A stretch of DNA of 64,000 nt. Origin: Burkholderiales bacterium. Its GTDB lineage: Bacteria > Pseudomonadota > Gammaproteobacteria > Burkholderiales > Burkholderiaceae_C. The position numbers were made by a program, and so were the translations under genes. The DNA is taken from NCBI GenBank assembly GCA_947372465.1, contig CANBTT010000001.1, positions 94,741 through 158,740 of the forward strand. Reading direction: 5' to 3'. Below, piece by piece: positions 35,229 to 44,705 of the stretch. How positions within the stretch are numbered: position 1 is the stretch's first letter; every line of letters starts with the position of its first letter. The notes below the pieces were generated by a model that saw only the letters and a list, made by a program, of their open reading frames with translations, did no database searches and was not told where the DNA came from.

Positions 35229-36011
35229 ATGTTACAAGGTAAAGTCGCTCTGATCACAGGGTCTTTGAGTGGCATTGGGTTTGAAATTTCTATGGCGTTG
35301 GCTAAAAAGGGCTGCGCCATCGTTCTCAATGGTCTTGGCGATTCAGCGCTTATTGAGAGCCAACTTCTTAAGATCAAAGATCAAGGGGTCAATGCCATTT
35401 TTATTCAGGCCGATCTGTCTGTGCCTGAAGAAATTGAAGACATGGTGGCCCAAGCAATGGTAAAAATGGGACCGATTGATATTTTGGTCAACAATGCAGT
35501 CTCAAGGTTTGATGCTGTCATAGAGAACCTTCCCCCAGAAAAGTGGTCTTATGCAATGGCCGTCAACCTCTCAGCGCCTTATCATTTGAGTCGTTTGATT
35601 TTGCCCTCCATGAAATCAAGAAATTGGGGACGCATCATCAATTTGGCATCTATTTATGGTGTTGAAGGTGTTGCAGGACGAACAGATTACGTTGTCACCA
35701 AGCACGGCTTGGTTGGCATGACCAAGGTGATTGCACTTGAATGTGCAGAATACAACATCACATGCAATGCACTGTGTCCGGGCGCTGTAGAGACGCCCTT
35801 CATCAAAGAGTTGGTCACCCAAAGAGCCGCACAAGCGGGTTCAAGCACAGAGACTTACACGAAAGAATTCCTAAAAGCTCGCCAACCCAGCAAACGTTTC
35901 GTTCAGCCCTCAAGTGTGGCGGCATTGGCGCTGTTCTTGTGCTCAGAAGAGGCCAAAGACATGACTGGAACGCCCATTGCGATGGATGGAGGCTGGCAAG
36001 CCAGGGCCTAG
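35229..36011 (+). CDS. SDR, 3-hydroxybutyrate dehydrogenase-like
   Basis: A 260-residue SDR with TGSLSGIG, NNAV in place of NNAG, Ser in NLASIYG, and catalytic YVVTK. The C-terminal half (ECAEYNITCNALCPGAVETPFI, late KRFVQPSSVAALALFLCSEEAKDMTGTPIAMDGGW) is close to D-3-hydroxybutyrate dehydrogenases. It could oxidise a 3-hydroxy acid in the pathway encoded around it. AAAGGAG precedes the ATG. It converges with a Bug receptor 23 bases downstream. Confidence 0.87.
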   Translation: MLQGKVALITGSLSGIGFEISMALAKKGCAIVLNGLGDSALIESQLLKIKDQGVNAIFIQADLSVPEEIEDMVAQAMVKMGPIDILVNNAVSRFDAVIENLPPEKWSYAMAVNLSAPYHLSRLILPSMKSRNWGRIINLASIYGVEGVAGRTDYVVTKHGLVGMTKVIALECAEYNITCNALCPGAVETPFIKELVTQRAAQAGSSTETYTKEFLKARQPSKRFVQPSSVAALALFLCSEEAKDMTGTPIAMDGGWQARA

Positions 36012-36034
36012 GGCTCAAAGGCCCCGGGGTTTGC

Positions 36035-37006
36035 TTATTCAGGTTTAATTTTTGCAAACTTTGCCACGTCCGTCCAAACCTGCAAGTCATCTCGAATCAA
36101 ACGCATGAATTTTTGAGGGTTGCTGCTGCCATCCAGTACATTGGCCGTGCTCAACAACTTCTCTTGAACCTCGGTCTTGGCCAAGACTTTATTGAAGGCC
36201 AGCGCCAAGCGATCTGTAATGGGCTGAGGCAAGCCTTTGGGCGCAAAAATGCCGTTCCAATAACTTGCATTGAAGTTGGGGTACCCCAACTCCTCCATGG
36301 TGGGAATTTCAGGCGCGATGGCAAGACGCTCTTTGCTGGTCACGGCCAAGGCTTTCACCCGACCGTCTCGCACTGGCGGCAATGCAGTTGATGCAACGGC
36401 GAAGTGAAATGCAACTCGTCCTGTGATCTGCTCAAGCATGGCCTCAGGCGAGCCTTTGGTGGGAATCAAAGTGGCTTTGATACCCGTTCGAGCTCTAAAG
36501 AGCTCAGCGACAAAGTGCGAAGGTGCACCATAACCTGACGAGGCGTAGAACATATCGCCTTGCTTGGCCGTCGCCATGGCGACCAAGTCTTGAGGTGTTT
36601 TAACATCAAGTGCGGGATAGGAGACCAAAACCATGGGTGAGCTGAAGACGTTGACAATCGGCGTAAACGCCTCAGGCATTTTGTAGGCCGTTTGGGTGCC
36701 CATGGCAGCAAGCATGTTCATTGCAGCTGAGTTGAAAAGAAGCGTGTAGCCGTCTGCGGGTGCATTGGCCACAAAAGCGGCGCCCAAGGCTCCAGCGGCA
36801 CCCGCTTTGTTTTCAACCACAATGGCCTGTCCAAGCTCATCTTTTAAAGCATCTGCAATGCGCCTCATCACAATATCTATTCCACTTGATGGAGGCCATG
36901 CAACAACAACTTTGATCGGCTTGTTGGGGTAATCAGTTTGGGCAAAGCTGAACAATGGCCAAACAAAAATCAAAATGAATATGGTTTTTAAGAAATTAAA
37001 AATCAC
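36035..37006 (-). CDS. Bug/TctC-family solute-binding receptor
   Basis: A 323-residue receptor with signal peptide ending LFSFAQ. Motifs are YPNKPIKVVVAWPPSSGIDIVMRRIAD, VVENKAGAAGALG, DGYTLLFNSA and PEIPTMEELG. The usual VPYKG is replaced by IPTKGSPEAML, which may alter the ligand site. It starts with GTG, with AGGGAG upstream. It ends facing the SDR pair. Confidence 0.9.
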   Translation of the reverse strand: MIFNFLKTIFILIFVWPLFSFAQTDYPNKPIKVVVAWPPSSGIDIVMRRIADALKDELGQAIVVENKAGAAGALGAAFVANAPADGYTLLFNSAAMNMLAAMGTQTAYKMPEAFTPIVNVFSSPMVLVSYPALDVKTPQDLVAMATAKQGDMFYASSGYGAPSHFVAELFRARTGIKATLIPTKGSPEAMLEQITGRVAFHFAVASTALPPVRDGRVKALAVTSKERLAIAPEIPTMEELGYPNFNASYWNGIFAPKGLPQPITDRLALAFNKVLAKTEVQEKLLSTANVLDGSSNPQKFMRLIRDDLQVWTDVAKFAKIKPE

Positions 37007-37122
37007 TTGGAGCTCTCCCTTTGAAATAGATAGCCTGAACTTTGTACCTAGTCAAAGGTCAAGTCAATCGGGATCGCCCCTGAAAAACCCAGTAAGGTCT
37101 CAATAAAGTTAAAAAGTGGAAT

Positions 37123-37554
37123 TCAACGATTGGGTTTCAGGGGCAAGACCACATTCAATGCGAACTTCTCACCACTCATGATCTTGAAGGTCCTTAAATT
37201 TTCAAACTCTACAAGCATGGCGGGCGCCGTCGTGTGATTTTGAATCAAGCTTTGAACCAAGCCTTCAATTTTTTTGGCCAACATGTCCAGATCGTGGTGG
37301 ACCTGTTGCTCATGGTCCTCGATGGTGGGGATGCGTTTTTTCTTGCCCACAGAATGCTCTGCGTCTTGATCTTCCAAGGCATGCTGGCCCTTTCCTTTGC
37401 CGCTCTCCTCCAAATCTGGCACGGGAATTCGGGACAAGGCCTCCTCAAGTTGCTGGGTGCGCAACTGCTGCAAATCATGGAGTTGCTCCTTCAAGTCCAA
37501 GTACACCTCATAGGCGCTGTAAAGGCTGTGCGCGATTTCTTTCTCAAACGCCAT
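37123..37554 (-). CDS. Hypothetical protein with coiled-coil N-terminus
   Basis: Not recognised. About 143 residues from the ATG at 37554 (the frame is open back to 37638). The first 45 residues are a charged, Leu-rich amphipathic helix (EIAHSLYSAYEVYLDLKEQLHDLQ), followed by a Lys/Glu/Gly-rich linker, a second helix (HHDLDMLAKKIEGLVQSLI) and a short C-terminal part ending LKPNR. No signal peptide or membrane segment. GGA lies about 9 bases before the ATG. It stands alone between a receptor gene and a terminator. Confidence 0.5.
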   Translation of the reverse strand: MAFEKEIAHSLYSAYEVYLDLKEQLHDLQQLRTQQLEEALSRIPVPDLEESGKGKGQHALEDQDAEHSVGKKKRIPTIEDHEQQVHHDLDMLAKKIEGLVQSLIQNHTTAPAMLVEFENLRTFKIMSGEKFALNVVLPLKPNR

Positions 37555-37640
37555 GATAGTTTTTTCCAAGCGGGTTAAAAATGACGGGTCTTCCAGGGTC
37601 TCAGAATAGCAAAAAAAACTCCTTTTTCTACACATCAATC

Positions 37641-37678
37641 AAAAAACCCCCAAGCACAGCCGTAACTTGAGGGTTTTT
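37641..37678. terminator. Bidirectional terminator hairpin
   Basis: AAAAACCCCCAAG pairs with CTTGAGGGTTTTT (one mismatch) across an 11-base loop, with A and T runs on the outer sides. It can stop transcription from the amidohydrolase gene at 37770 on the minus strand. Confidence 0.7.
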
Positions 37679-37769
37679 AGAGCCGGCAAAGGCTTTTATA
37701 GAGGGTGCGAGGTTAAAAGCACCCTACACGAGACCGTTTTGGAGCCGCCTGCGCACGGCGCTGGGCCAA

Positions 37770-38831
37770 TCAAGGCTTGGCGTGCGGGATCTTGAACACA
37801 TGCTCAGCGTTGGTCTGGAAAAACGCCAATTTGTCTGCATCAGACATTTTCATGTTGTCCAAGAATCCCACCTCCTCTGGAGCGTATTGGTAAGGATAGT
37901 CCATCGCATAGAGCACGCGATCCACGCCCATGAACTCTTGGCTGAATTTGATCGCTGGCTCCCAAGCCACACCACTGTTGGTGATGTAGAAGTTGGACTT
38001 CAAGTAGTCACTGGGCTTTCTCAAGGTCGGCTTGATGGCTTCATAGCGCTTGGACTTGACCGTTGCGTTGTGCATGTAATCCAAACGGTAGGCCCAAAAT
38101 GGCAGCGCCTCGCCCATGTGACCGATGACCATTCTCAACTTAGGGAAGCGGTCAAAGACACCCGCAGTGATGATGCGAAGGGCGTGTAGACCCGTCTCAA
38201 CGCCAAAGCCATAAACAGCACCATCAAGACCGGCCTCTAAGAAAGGCTTGATCATATCTTTGGGCAGTGAATTGGGGTGCAAATAAATGGGGGTGTCGTT
38301 GGCTTCAGCCGCTTCAAAAATTTCCCAAAACTTCGGATCAGACAGATATTCACCGTGAGTGTGTGAGTTGATCACCACGGAGTGCATGCCCAATTTGTTC
38401 ACGCCTCGCTCAATTTCCTTGGCCGCGGCATGAGGATCTTGTGGCGCAACCGTGATCATGCCCACAAAACGTGTGGGGTGACGCTTGCACGCCTCGGCCA
38501 AGATGTCGTTGGCAACCGGGGCAAATGCAACGGCCGTCTCTTTGTCCATGATCTGAACACCAGGAGAGGTCAAAGCAATGACCTGAACATCCACACCCGA
38601 CTCGTTCATGTGACCCAAGCGAATGTCATCCAAGTCCTCCAAACAGCGCATGATGTGCTTGGCACGGTCGCTTGGGCTGGACATGTAAAAGCCCATCAAA
38701 TTGGCAAAACCGACATCGGTATTGCCTTTGGCAAGAATCTTGTTGTAGATCTCAAGCATCTCTTTGGGGGCGAAGGCCTCCTCGGTTGCGATGCGACGAT
38801 AGGGAACTTTTGCGGGAGTTGGAATGGACAT
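37770..38831 (-). CDS. Amidohydrolase-2 family decarboxylase/hydrolase (LigW/gamma-resorcylate decarboxylase-like)
   Basis: A 353-residue cytoplasmic TIM-barrel enzyme starting YRRIATEEAFAP, where the ExA motif supplies metal ligands as in 5-carboxyvanillate and gamma-resorcylate decarboxylases. Further sites are IYLHPN, VIGHMGE and the late Asp in YAMDYPYQY. These enzymes remove CO2 from hydroxybenzoates. It has no export signal, unlike its relative at 27695. It is divergent from the ROK kinase and transcribed alone. Confidence 0.87.
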   Translation of the reverse strand: MSIPTPAKVPYRRIATEEAFAPKEMLEIYNKILAKGNTDVGFANLMGFYMSSPSDRAKHIMRCLEDLDDIRLGHMNESGVDVQVIALTSPGVQIMDKETAVAFAPVANDILAEACKRHPTRFVGMITVAPQDPHAAAKEIERGVNKLGMHSVVINSHTHGEYLSDPKFWEIFEAAEANDTPIYLHPNSLPKDMIKPFLEAGLDGAVYGFGVETGLHALRIITAGVFDRFPKLRMVIGHMGEALPFWAYRLDYMHNATVKSKRYEAIKPTLRKPSDYLKSNFYITNSGVAWEPAIKFSQEFMGVDRVLYAMDYPYQYAPEEVGFLDNMKMSDADKLAFFQTNAEHVFKIPHAKP

Positions 38832-39000
38832 TTGAAACCTCTTGAAAATTTACAGCATTCTATGGCATCTGAGAGATGTTTTCCCTGAGGAATGTCCCTG
38901 ATCCTTCAATTGTGGAAGAAAAAAACACAGCATTTGCGTGCTTGAAAAATTTCTCTGACTTAGAATTTCTGATATATAAATCATGTACTTAAGGTTCACC

Positions 39001-39918
39001 ATGAGTGACTTGCTCTTTGGCTTTGATGTCGGCGGAACAAAGATTGAACTCGCCCTCCTCAGCCCCCAAAGTGATGTGGTGTGGAGAAAGCGCGTGCCGA
39101 CCCCCAAAGACGACTACGCTTTAACGCTTCAAACCATCAACGCCTTGCTCAAAGACGCCCTTCTCGCACTGGGCTTGACAACCCCGAGCGTCATCGGTTT
39201 TGGCATTCCTGGCTGCTTGGACCCCAAAACCCAAGTCGTTCGAGGTGCCAACTCTCAGGTCTTGAATGGCCAAGCACTCAAAGCAGATTTGGAAACGCTG
39301 CTCAAGACCCGCGTTGTTTTAGAAAACGACGCCAATTGTTTGACCTTGAGTGAGAGTGTCGATGGCGCAGCGCGCGGCTTGCAAAGTGTCTTTGGTGTCA
39401 TTCTTGGCACTGGATGCGGAGGCGGTGTCGTGTTCAATCAGCAAATCTGGGCAGGCGCCAATCACCTCGCTGGGGAATGGGGTCACACACCCTTGCCGCT
39501 TGCCTTTGAACACGAAAAGAGAAGCAAAGCGTGCTGGTGCACGCGAGACAATTGTCTTGAGCGCTGGATCAGCGGGACCGCCTTTGAAGAGGAGCATGAA
39601 ATAACAAGTGGTCACCGCATGGCGCCTAAGCTCATCATTGAAGCCATGCGGCAAGGCGAGCCCCAAGCGACATTGAGTTTTGATCTTTATGTGGACCGCC
39701 TGGCCAGAGGTTTGGCTCAAATCATCAACACCTTGGATCCCAACTGCATCGTGCTGGGAGGCGGCATGAGCAATGTCACAGAGCTCTATGCCCCTTTGAG
39801 GCGCCAAATCATGCACTACACCTTCGCGCCAGCTGAGAACACCCAGGTGCTCCAAGCGCTTCATGGCGACTCCTCAGGGGTGCGAGGTGCGGCGTGGCTA
39901 GGCCGCACGGGGCTTTGA
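39001..39918 (+). CDS. ROK-family sugar kinase
   Basis: A protein of about 305 residues with the phosphate motif FGFDVGGTKIELAL, the catalytic Asp in ENDANC, GTGCGGGVV and the ROK zinc site WGHTPLP followed by CWCTRDNCLERWISG. C-terminal ADP site LGGGMSN. The closest functional groups are fructokinase (Mak) and N-acetylglucosamine kinase. The ATG at 39001 gives the standard start. No HTH domain is present, so it is a kinase and not a ROK repressor. Its sugar is unknown and its neighbours are not sugar genes. Confidence 0.88.
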   Translation: MSDLLFGFDVGGTKIELALLSPQSDVVWRKRVPTPKDDYALTLQTINALLKDALLALGLTTPSVIGFGIPGCLDPKTQVVRGANSQVLNGQALKADLETLLKTRVVLENDANCLTLSESVDGAARGLQSVFGVILGTGCGGGVVFNQQIWAGANHLAGEWGHTPLPLAFEHEKRSKACWCTRDNCLERWISGTAFEEEHEITSGHRMAPKLIIEAMRQGEPQATLSFDLYVDRLARGLAQIINTLDPNCIVLGGGMSNVTELYAPLRRQIMHYTFAPAENTQVLQALHGDSSGVRGAAWLGRTGL

Positions 39919-40000
39919 TGAGTCTGCAATCAGCCCAAGCACTCACCTGCTCACAAGGCCCAACGGTCAGGTCCCCAAACGCCAAGCGTGTTGACGCGCT

Positions 40001-40486
40001 TTAACCAAAGGGGCCTAAAGTCTTCCCACCCGCTTGGACCGAATTGGCATGCACCAAAATCACGGCCATCACACAAGACTCTGTGCCGCGGTTGATCCAG
40101 TTGTGAACGGTCCCGCGCTGAACCATGACGTCGCCAGCCTTCAAGTGCACTTCCTCGCCGGCCTCAAGCTCCATGTGAATTTCGCCAGACATCACCACGA
40201 TGTAGTCGACGGAATCGGTGCGGTGAACTCTTTTCTCAACACCAGGCTTGAAATCTAAAATCCTAAAAACCGATCCGTTTTCAATCATGGTGAATTTGCC
40301 GTCCCGCATGCCCATGTCTTTGTCCGACGAGTTGTCTGCGGGGGTCGTGTCGGTCGTCCAAATGTTGCATGAAAACCCGTTCTTGCGCCCTTCTTTAAAG
40401 TGCTGGCACGTCTCATCGATTTTCACCACTGCACGACCCGACTCATCGTGGCCCGTGATCACTCGCCTGACTTTCACTGTATCCAT
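40001..40486 (-). CDS. Cupin-domain protein, RRVITGHD family
   Basis: A cupin of about 161 residues starting KVRRVITGHDESGRAVVKID and paralogous to those at 16214 and 17707. The barrel has KRVHRTDSVDYIVVMSGEIHMEL and GDVMVQRGTVHNWIN. AGGAG lies 8 bases before the ATG at 40486. It follows the ROK gene convergently and is not in a run with a receptor, unlike its relatives. Function not known. Confidence 0.8.
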   Translation of the reverse strand: MDTVKVRRVITGHDESGRAVVKIDETCQHFKEGRKNGFSCNIWTTDTTPADNSSDKDMGMRDGKFTMIENGSVFRILDFKPGVEKRVHRTDSVDYIVVMSGEIHMELEAGEEVHLKAGDVMVQRGTVHNWINRGTESCVMAVILVHANSVQAGGKTLGPFG

Positions 40487-40805
40487 TGCTCGCACTCCTA
40501 AATGTAGAAAGAAAAAAACCCACGGCTCGCTGCTCTAAAAGCTTGAGCGAAGCTTTGGAGTCTAAACTTTTTAAAGACGAGCGTCTCTCAGGGCATCTAC
40601 CAAAGCTTGGCGCTTGGCCAATCGATGATCAGAAAATTTGCGAACACGAAAACACCACGCCTCAACGCAACTCAGATGTAAAAAGAAGGGGCCACTTCAG
40701 CAATGACAGCGCAGGTGGATAAAGCGGGGTGAGCGAGAACGTCGCTCAGAGTGACTGACAACTCGCGCAGCACGAAGCGCTGCTGCGAGCGCAGGGGGTT
40801 GTCAA
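40487..40805. other. Intergenic region with a long hairpin at its right end
   Basis: No convincing coding frame. At 40756-40804 an extended inverted repeat (TGACAAC...GTTGTCA outside, CTCGCGCAGC...GCTGCTGCGAG inside) lies directly next to the stop codon of the aminotransferase gene and may end its transcript, though no T run follows. The rest shows nothing recognisable. Confidence 0.4.
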
Positions 40806-41972
40806 TTAGGCGGGGACGGCGTCTTTTGCTGTGATGCCCATTTGGTCCAAGGCTTTGGACAAATGATCAACGCTTCTAGACACATTGTGCAACTTCTCCA
40901 GCCCAAAAAGTCCCACCCTAAAGGTCATGAAGTCTGCAGGCTCATCGCATTGGAGGGGCACGCCGGATGCAGTTTGTAGACCCATGGCCAAAAACTTCTT
41001 GGAGCTGTGGATCTCCGCATCTTGTGTGTAACTCACCACCACACCGGGTGCCTTGAAACCTTCAGCCGCGACGCTCTTGATGCCACGTGACTCAAACAGC
41101 TGTCGAACCTCGGTGCCCAATTTCATTTGCTCGGCTTTGACTTTTTCAAACCCGTAGGCCTTGGTCTCTTGCATGACTTCTCTCAAACGCGTCAAGGCAT
41201 CTGTTGGAAGTGTGGTGTGATAGCTGTGGCTGCCACTTTCATACGTCTCCATGATTTGAAGCCACTTTTTCAGATCACTTGCAAAGCTGGTGCTTGTGGT
41301 TTGATCGATGGCTTTTCTTGCACGCTCACTGAGCATGACCATGGCACAACAAGGCGAACCGCTCCAGCCCTTTTGCGGCGCAGAGATCAAAATATCGACA
41401 CCCGTTTTCTTCATGTCCACCCACATCGCGCCAGAGGCGATGCAATCCAGAACCATCAAGCCGCCCACGTCGTGCACGGCGGCACTGACCTCAGCCAAAT
41501 AATCATCGGGCAAAATCATCCCAGCAGATGTCTCCACATGGGGCGCAAAGACCACATCGGGCTTTTGTTCTTTGATCGTGTTGACCACCTCTTGCACAGG
41601 ACAAGGAATCCAAGCCGATTGGCTGTCGCTACTGAGCCTTCTGGCTTTAAGCACGGTGGACTGTGAGGGAATGTGACCCATGTCGAAAATTTGCGTCCAA
41701 CGGTAACTGAACCAACCGTTGCGAATGACCAAGACCTTCTTGCCCGTTGCAAACTGGCGCGCAACAGACTCCATGCCAAATGTACCGCTTCCAGGAACGA
41801 GCACCGCTGAATGGGATTGATAGACCTCTTTTAAAATAGAGGAGATGTCACACATCACGCCTTGAAAGCGCTTGGACATGTGGTTGAGTGCTCTGTCTGT
41901 GTAGACGACTGAGAACTCTAACAATCCATCTGGATCAATATTGGGAAGTAAACCGGGCATTTCGTTCTCCAT
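40806..41972 (-). CDS. Class V aminotransferase (alanine/serine-glyoxylate type)
   Basis: A PLP-dependent enzyme of about 388 residues. The Lys that binds PLP is in SAPQKGWSGSP, and the cofactor phosphate region is VPGSGTFGMESVARQF. It resembles alanine-glyoxylate, serine-glyoxylate and 2-aminoethylphosphonate transaminases. The ATG at 41972 (MENEMPGLLPNIDPDGL) is preferred; the open frame back to 42071 does not resemble the family. It probably lies downstream of the molybdenum hydroxylase genes in the same orientation, so it may act on an amino or keto product, but the gap of 160 bases makes co-transcription uncertain. Confidence 0.85.
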   Translation of the reverse strand: MENEMPGLLPNIDPDGLLEFSVVYTDRALNHMSKRFQGVMCDISSILKEVYQSHSAVLVPGSGTFGMESVARQFATGKKVLVIRNGWFSYRWTQIFDMGHIPSQSTVLKARRLSSDSQSAWIPCPVQEVVNTIKEQKPDVVFAPHVETSAGMILPDDYLAEVSAAVHDVGGLMVLDCIASGAMWVDMKKTGVDILISAPQKGWSGSPCCAMVMLSERARKAIDQTTSTSFASDLKKWLQIMETYESGSHSYHTTLPTDALTRLREVMQETKAYGFEKVKAEQMKLGTEVRQLFESRGIKSVAAEGFKAPGVVVSYTQDAEIHSSKKFLAMGLQTASGVPLQCDEPADFMTFRVGLFGLEKLHNVSRSVDHLSKALDQMGITAKDAVPA

Positions 41973-42132
41973 TGGTTTGGCATCAAATTGTGCCAAATGA
42001 TTGATTTTTAAACACTTATTATGACTGAAGTGAACTTGTTTTGCCAAATATGCCACTTTGATGTGGGGCAAATAAGGCCTTTCGGGATGTCATGTGTGTC
42101 ATTTGCACAAAAAACTCAGACAAATCAATGGC

Positions 42133-42342
42133 TTACTTGGGTTTACCCCAAACAAGAACAACGACCCTTTGACCGCGCAAGCAAAAAAACACGCCCAAGA
42201 CGCAAAAGATCAAGGACAGCATCAAATGCACCGCCGTGGGCTTTCCCGACTGAGGCAACACCACAAACTGCACAATGAGAGCCAATGCAAAGCAATAGAT
42301 GGACAAGAGAAACAAAAAGTAATTCCGTGTTTTTTGCTCCAT
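42133..42342 (-). CDS. Small membrane protein with two transmembrane helices
   Basis: A 69-residue protein, unrecognised. Two hydrophobic helices (YFLFLLSIYCFALALIVQF and LMLSLIFCVLGVFFCL) are joined by a short Pro/Gly/Lys loop, with Arg/Lys at the C-terminal end. AGGA lies six bases before the ATG, a strong ribosome site that supports translation. It lies 41 bases after the molybdenum hydroxylase large subunit, on the same strand, so it may be co-transcribed with it. Confidence 0.6.
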   Translation of the reverse strand: MEQKTRNYFLFLLSIYCFALALIVQFVVLPQSGKPTAVHLMLSLIFCVLGVFFCLRGQRVVVLVWGKPK

Positions 42343-42383
42343 GGTTCCTCGATGCTCAAAGTCTTTGTGCTGAAATTTTGATC

Positions 42384-44705
42384 TTAATTCGTGTCCAGGT
42401 GCTTATTTTGCAAAGCGGTCCAGACCTTCATGGGTGTGAAAGGCATGTCCATGCGATCAATGCCAAAGGGCCTGAGTGCGGACATCACGGCGTTGGACAA
42501 GGCGGGCAATGAGCCCGTACAACCGGACTCACCCACGCCTTTGGCGCCTAGCAAATTCCAAGAGGTGTGCACCTCTACGGTGTCGTTTCTTATGATGGGC
42601 ATGCCACCTGCTCTTGGTAGCGCATAGTCCATCAAGGAGCCACTGAGCAACTGACCTTGCGCATCGTAGACCACTTGTTCACAAAACGCTTGTCCAAATC
42701 CTTGAATGACGCCACCATGAACTTGGCCTTGCACCAATTGCGCCGAGATCACCGTCCCCAACTCATCCACGGCCACGTAATCAACCACCTCGACCTCACC
42801 GGTTTGGGTGTCGATCTCAATCTCAGCCACATGGCAACCATTTGGAAACGTTGAGCCCGACTGAGCCTCACCCACGCCACTGAGCGTTTCCAGCTCCGCA
42901 TCGGTCAGCCTGGCCAAGACCTCAGCGGTTTGAAGCGCAACACCCTCATGACCCAATCGAGCCCAAGTCCCCCCCTGAAAGCTCACCTCGCTTGCTTCAC
43001 AAGACCATTGCTTGGCCAACAAAGCGGACAATTGAAGGCGAATGGTTGCACATAAATTTTTGATGGCGCTGCCAGCGCCGTACAAGGTTCTCGAGCCGCC
43101 TGTGCCGTTGCCAATCAAGGCCAAGCCATGCACGCCTGCTTGGTACTTGACAAACTGAGGGCCAAGCCCCAATTCGTTGTCGACAATTTTTGCAAAGGAG
43201 GTCTCGTGACCCTGCCCTGATGCGCCCGTGACACCAGAAATTACGAGCACGCGCTCAGACGTGAATTGACCATCCACTTGGTCTTTTTGAACATTGCCAG
43301 CGCCAGACGCCTCAAGATAAGTGGACAGACCAATGCCCCTCAATTTGCCTTCAGACATGGATTGAGCGCGTCTGAGGTCAAACCCCTTGTAATCAGACAA
43401 GGCCAAGGCTCTGTCCAACACCAAATTGAAGTCACACAGGTCATAGGTGGTGCCGTTGGCTGTTTTATAGGGGAAGTCTTGCACCGAAATGAAGTTTTTA
43501 CGTCGGATTTCAATGGGGTCAAAACCGTGCTCGTGGGCTGCAAAATCAATCAAACGTTCAACGGCATACGCAATATCAGGTCGCCCAGCTCCCCGATAGG
43601 CGGAGGTGGGCACCGTGTTGGTGTAAACGATGGTGCTCTGCATGTAAAGGGCGGGGACTTTGTAAACACCACCCATGGTGATGGAGAGGTTTCTGGATCC
43701 AATAAAAGAGGACATGTAGCAGTTGTATGCACCCACATCGACTTCATCATCAAACCGAATGGCCAAAATATGACCGTCCCCGTCCAAAGCGATGGTGCCA
43801 TTCAGGCTCAAGGCGCGGCCATGCCAGTCACTCAAAAACACCTCTGAGCGAGTGCCCACCCATTTAACCGCTTGGTTGAGCAAGCGAGATGCGATCACCA
43901 CACCCACGTGCTCGCTGTATGCAGCCGTGCGCAAGCCAAAAGAGCCCCCGACGTCTTGGGTGACGATGAGCATTTGCTCGGGCTTGAGTCCAGTGCATTG
44001 GCTCAAATAGCCTTGGATGCTCAAGAGTCCTTGGGACGGCGTATGAATGGTTGTTTGTTGGCTGAGGGGATCGTATTTGGCGACAACGGCTCTGGGCTCC
44101 ATCGGAAAGCCAATCAAGCGTTGACTGTTCACGCAAACTTGACTGGTGTGCTTGGCGCTTGCGAAAGCTCGCTCCACAGGCGCTTTGTCACCCGAAGAAA
44201 AGACGCAGGAAACATTGCCAGTCATGTCATTGTGAAGAACTGGGGCATCGCTTTTGAGCGCACTCGACACATCTGAGCAAGCATCCAGGACCTCAAACTC
44301 AATGTGCGCCAACTCACCCGCATCTTGCGCTTGTAGAGAGGTCTCAGCAATCACAAACGCAATGGGTTGCCCCACAAAATGCACTTTGTTTTTCGCCAAA
44401 ACAGGCATTTTGTTGATCTTTTGAGGCTCACCCGTGATGGAGGTGAGTGTCACGGCATGTGGCAAGTCTTGTACCCCTTGGGCCAACAAGTCATCTTGCG
44501 TCAAAACCATTTTGACCCCAGGGGCGGAGCTGACCGCGCTCAGGTCAAGGGAGGTGATATTGGCGTGCGCGTGGACTGAACGAATCACGTACATGTGCAG
44601 CATGCCAGGATAGGACTGATCTGCCGTGAACTGTCCTTGTCCCGTGATCAATCGCAAGTCTTCTTGGCGAGAAAATGAACGGGTATCGATTTGAACTGCG
44701 CTCAT
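42384..44705 (-). CDS. Molybdenum hydroxylase large (molybdopterin) subunit, CoxL/xanthine dehydrogenase family
   Basis: A protein of about 773 residues. It begins [20 protein letters not shown], typical of the CoxL-like group, and has [27 protein letters not shown] and the catalytic Glu in [10 protein letters not shown] near the C-terminus. It binds Mo-molybdopterin cytosine dinucleotide and hydroxylates aldehydes, CO or N-heterocycles with water. AYRGAGR indicates a form II (non-CO) CoxL-like enzyme. The ATG at 44705 overlaps the small-subunit stop (ATGA), so the two are coupled. No Tat signal is present. Confidence 0.9.
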   Translation of the reverse strand: MSAVQIDTRSFSRQEDLRLITGQGQFTADQSYPGMLHMYVIRSVHAHANITSLDLSAVSSAPGVKMVLTQDDLLAQGVQDLPHAVTLTSITGEPQKINKMPVLAKNKVHFVGQPIAFVIAETSLQAQDAGELAHIEFEVLDACSDVSSALKSDAPVLHNDMTGNVSCVFSSGDKAPVERAFASAKHTSQVCVNSQRLIGFPMEPRAVVAKYDPLSQQTTIHTPSQGLLSIQGYLSQCTGLKPEQMLIVTQDVGGSFGLRTAAYSEHVGVVIASRLLNQAVKWVGTRSEVFLSDWHGRALSLNGTIALDGDGHILAIRFDDEVDVGAYNCYMSSFIGSRNLSITMGGVYKVPALYMQSTIVYTNTVPTSAYRGAGRPDIAYAVERLIDFAAHEHGFDPIEIRRKNFISVQDFPYKTANGTTYDLCDFNLVLDRALALSDYKGFDLRRAQSMSEGKLRGIGLSTYLEASGAGNVQKDQVDGQFTSERVLVISGVTGASGQGHETSFAKIVDNELGLGPQFVKYQAGVHGLALIGNGTGGSRTLYGAGSAIKNLCATIRLQLSALLAKQWSCEASEVSFQGGTWARLGHEGVALQTAEVLARLTDAELETLSGVGEAQSGSTFPNGCHVAEIEIDTQTGEVEVVDYVAVDELGTVISAQLVQGQVHGGVIQGFGQAFCEQVVYDAQGQLLSGSLMDYALPRAGGMPIIRNDTVEVHTSWNLLGAKGVGESGCTGSLPALSNAVMSALRPFGIDRMDMPFTPMKVWTALQNKHLDTN

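Noticed and set aside
39001..39918. ROK transcription repressor
   Set aside because: No N-terminal helix-turn-helix; the protein starts directly at the ATP-binding DVGGTK region.
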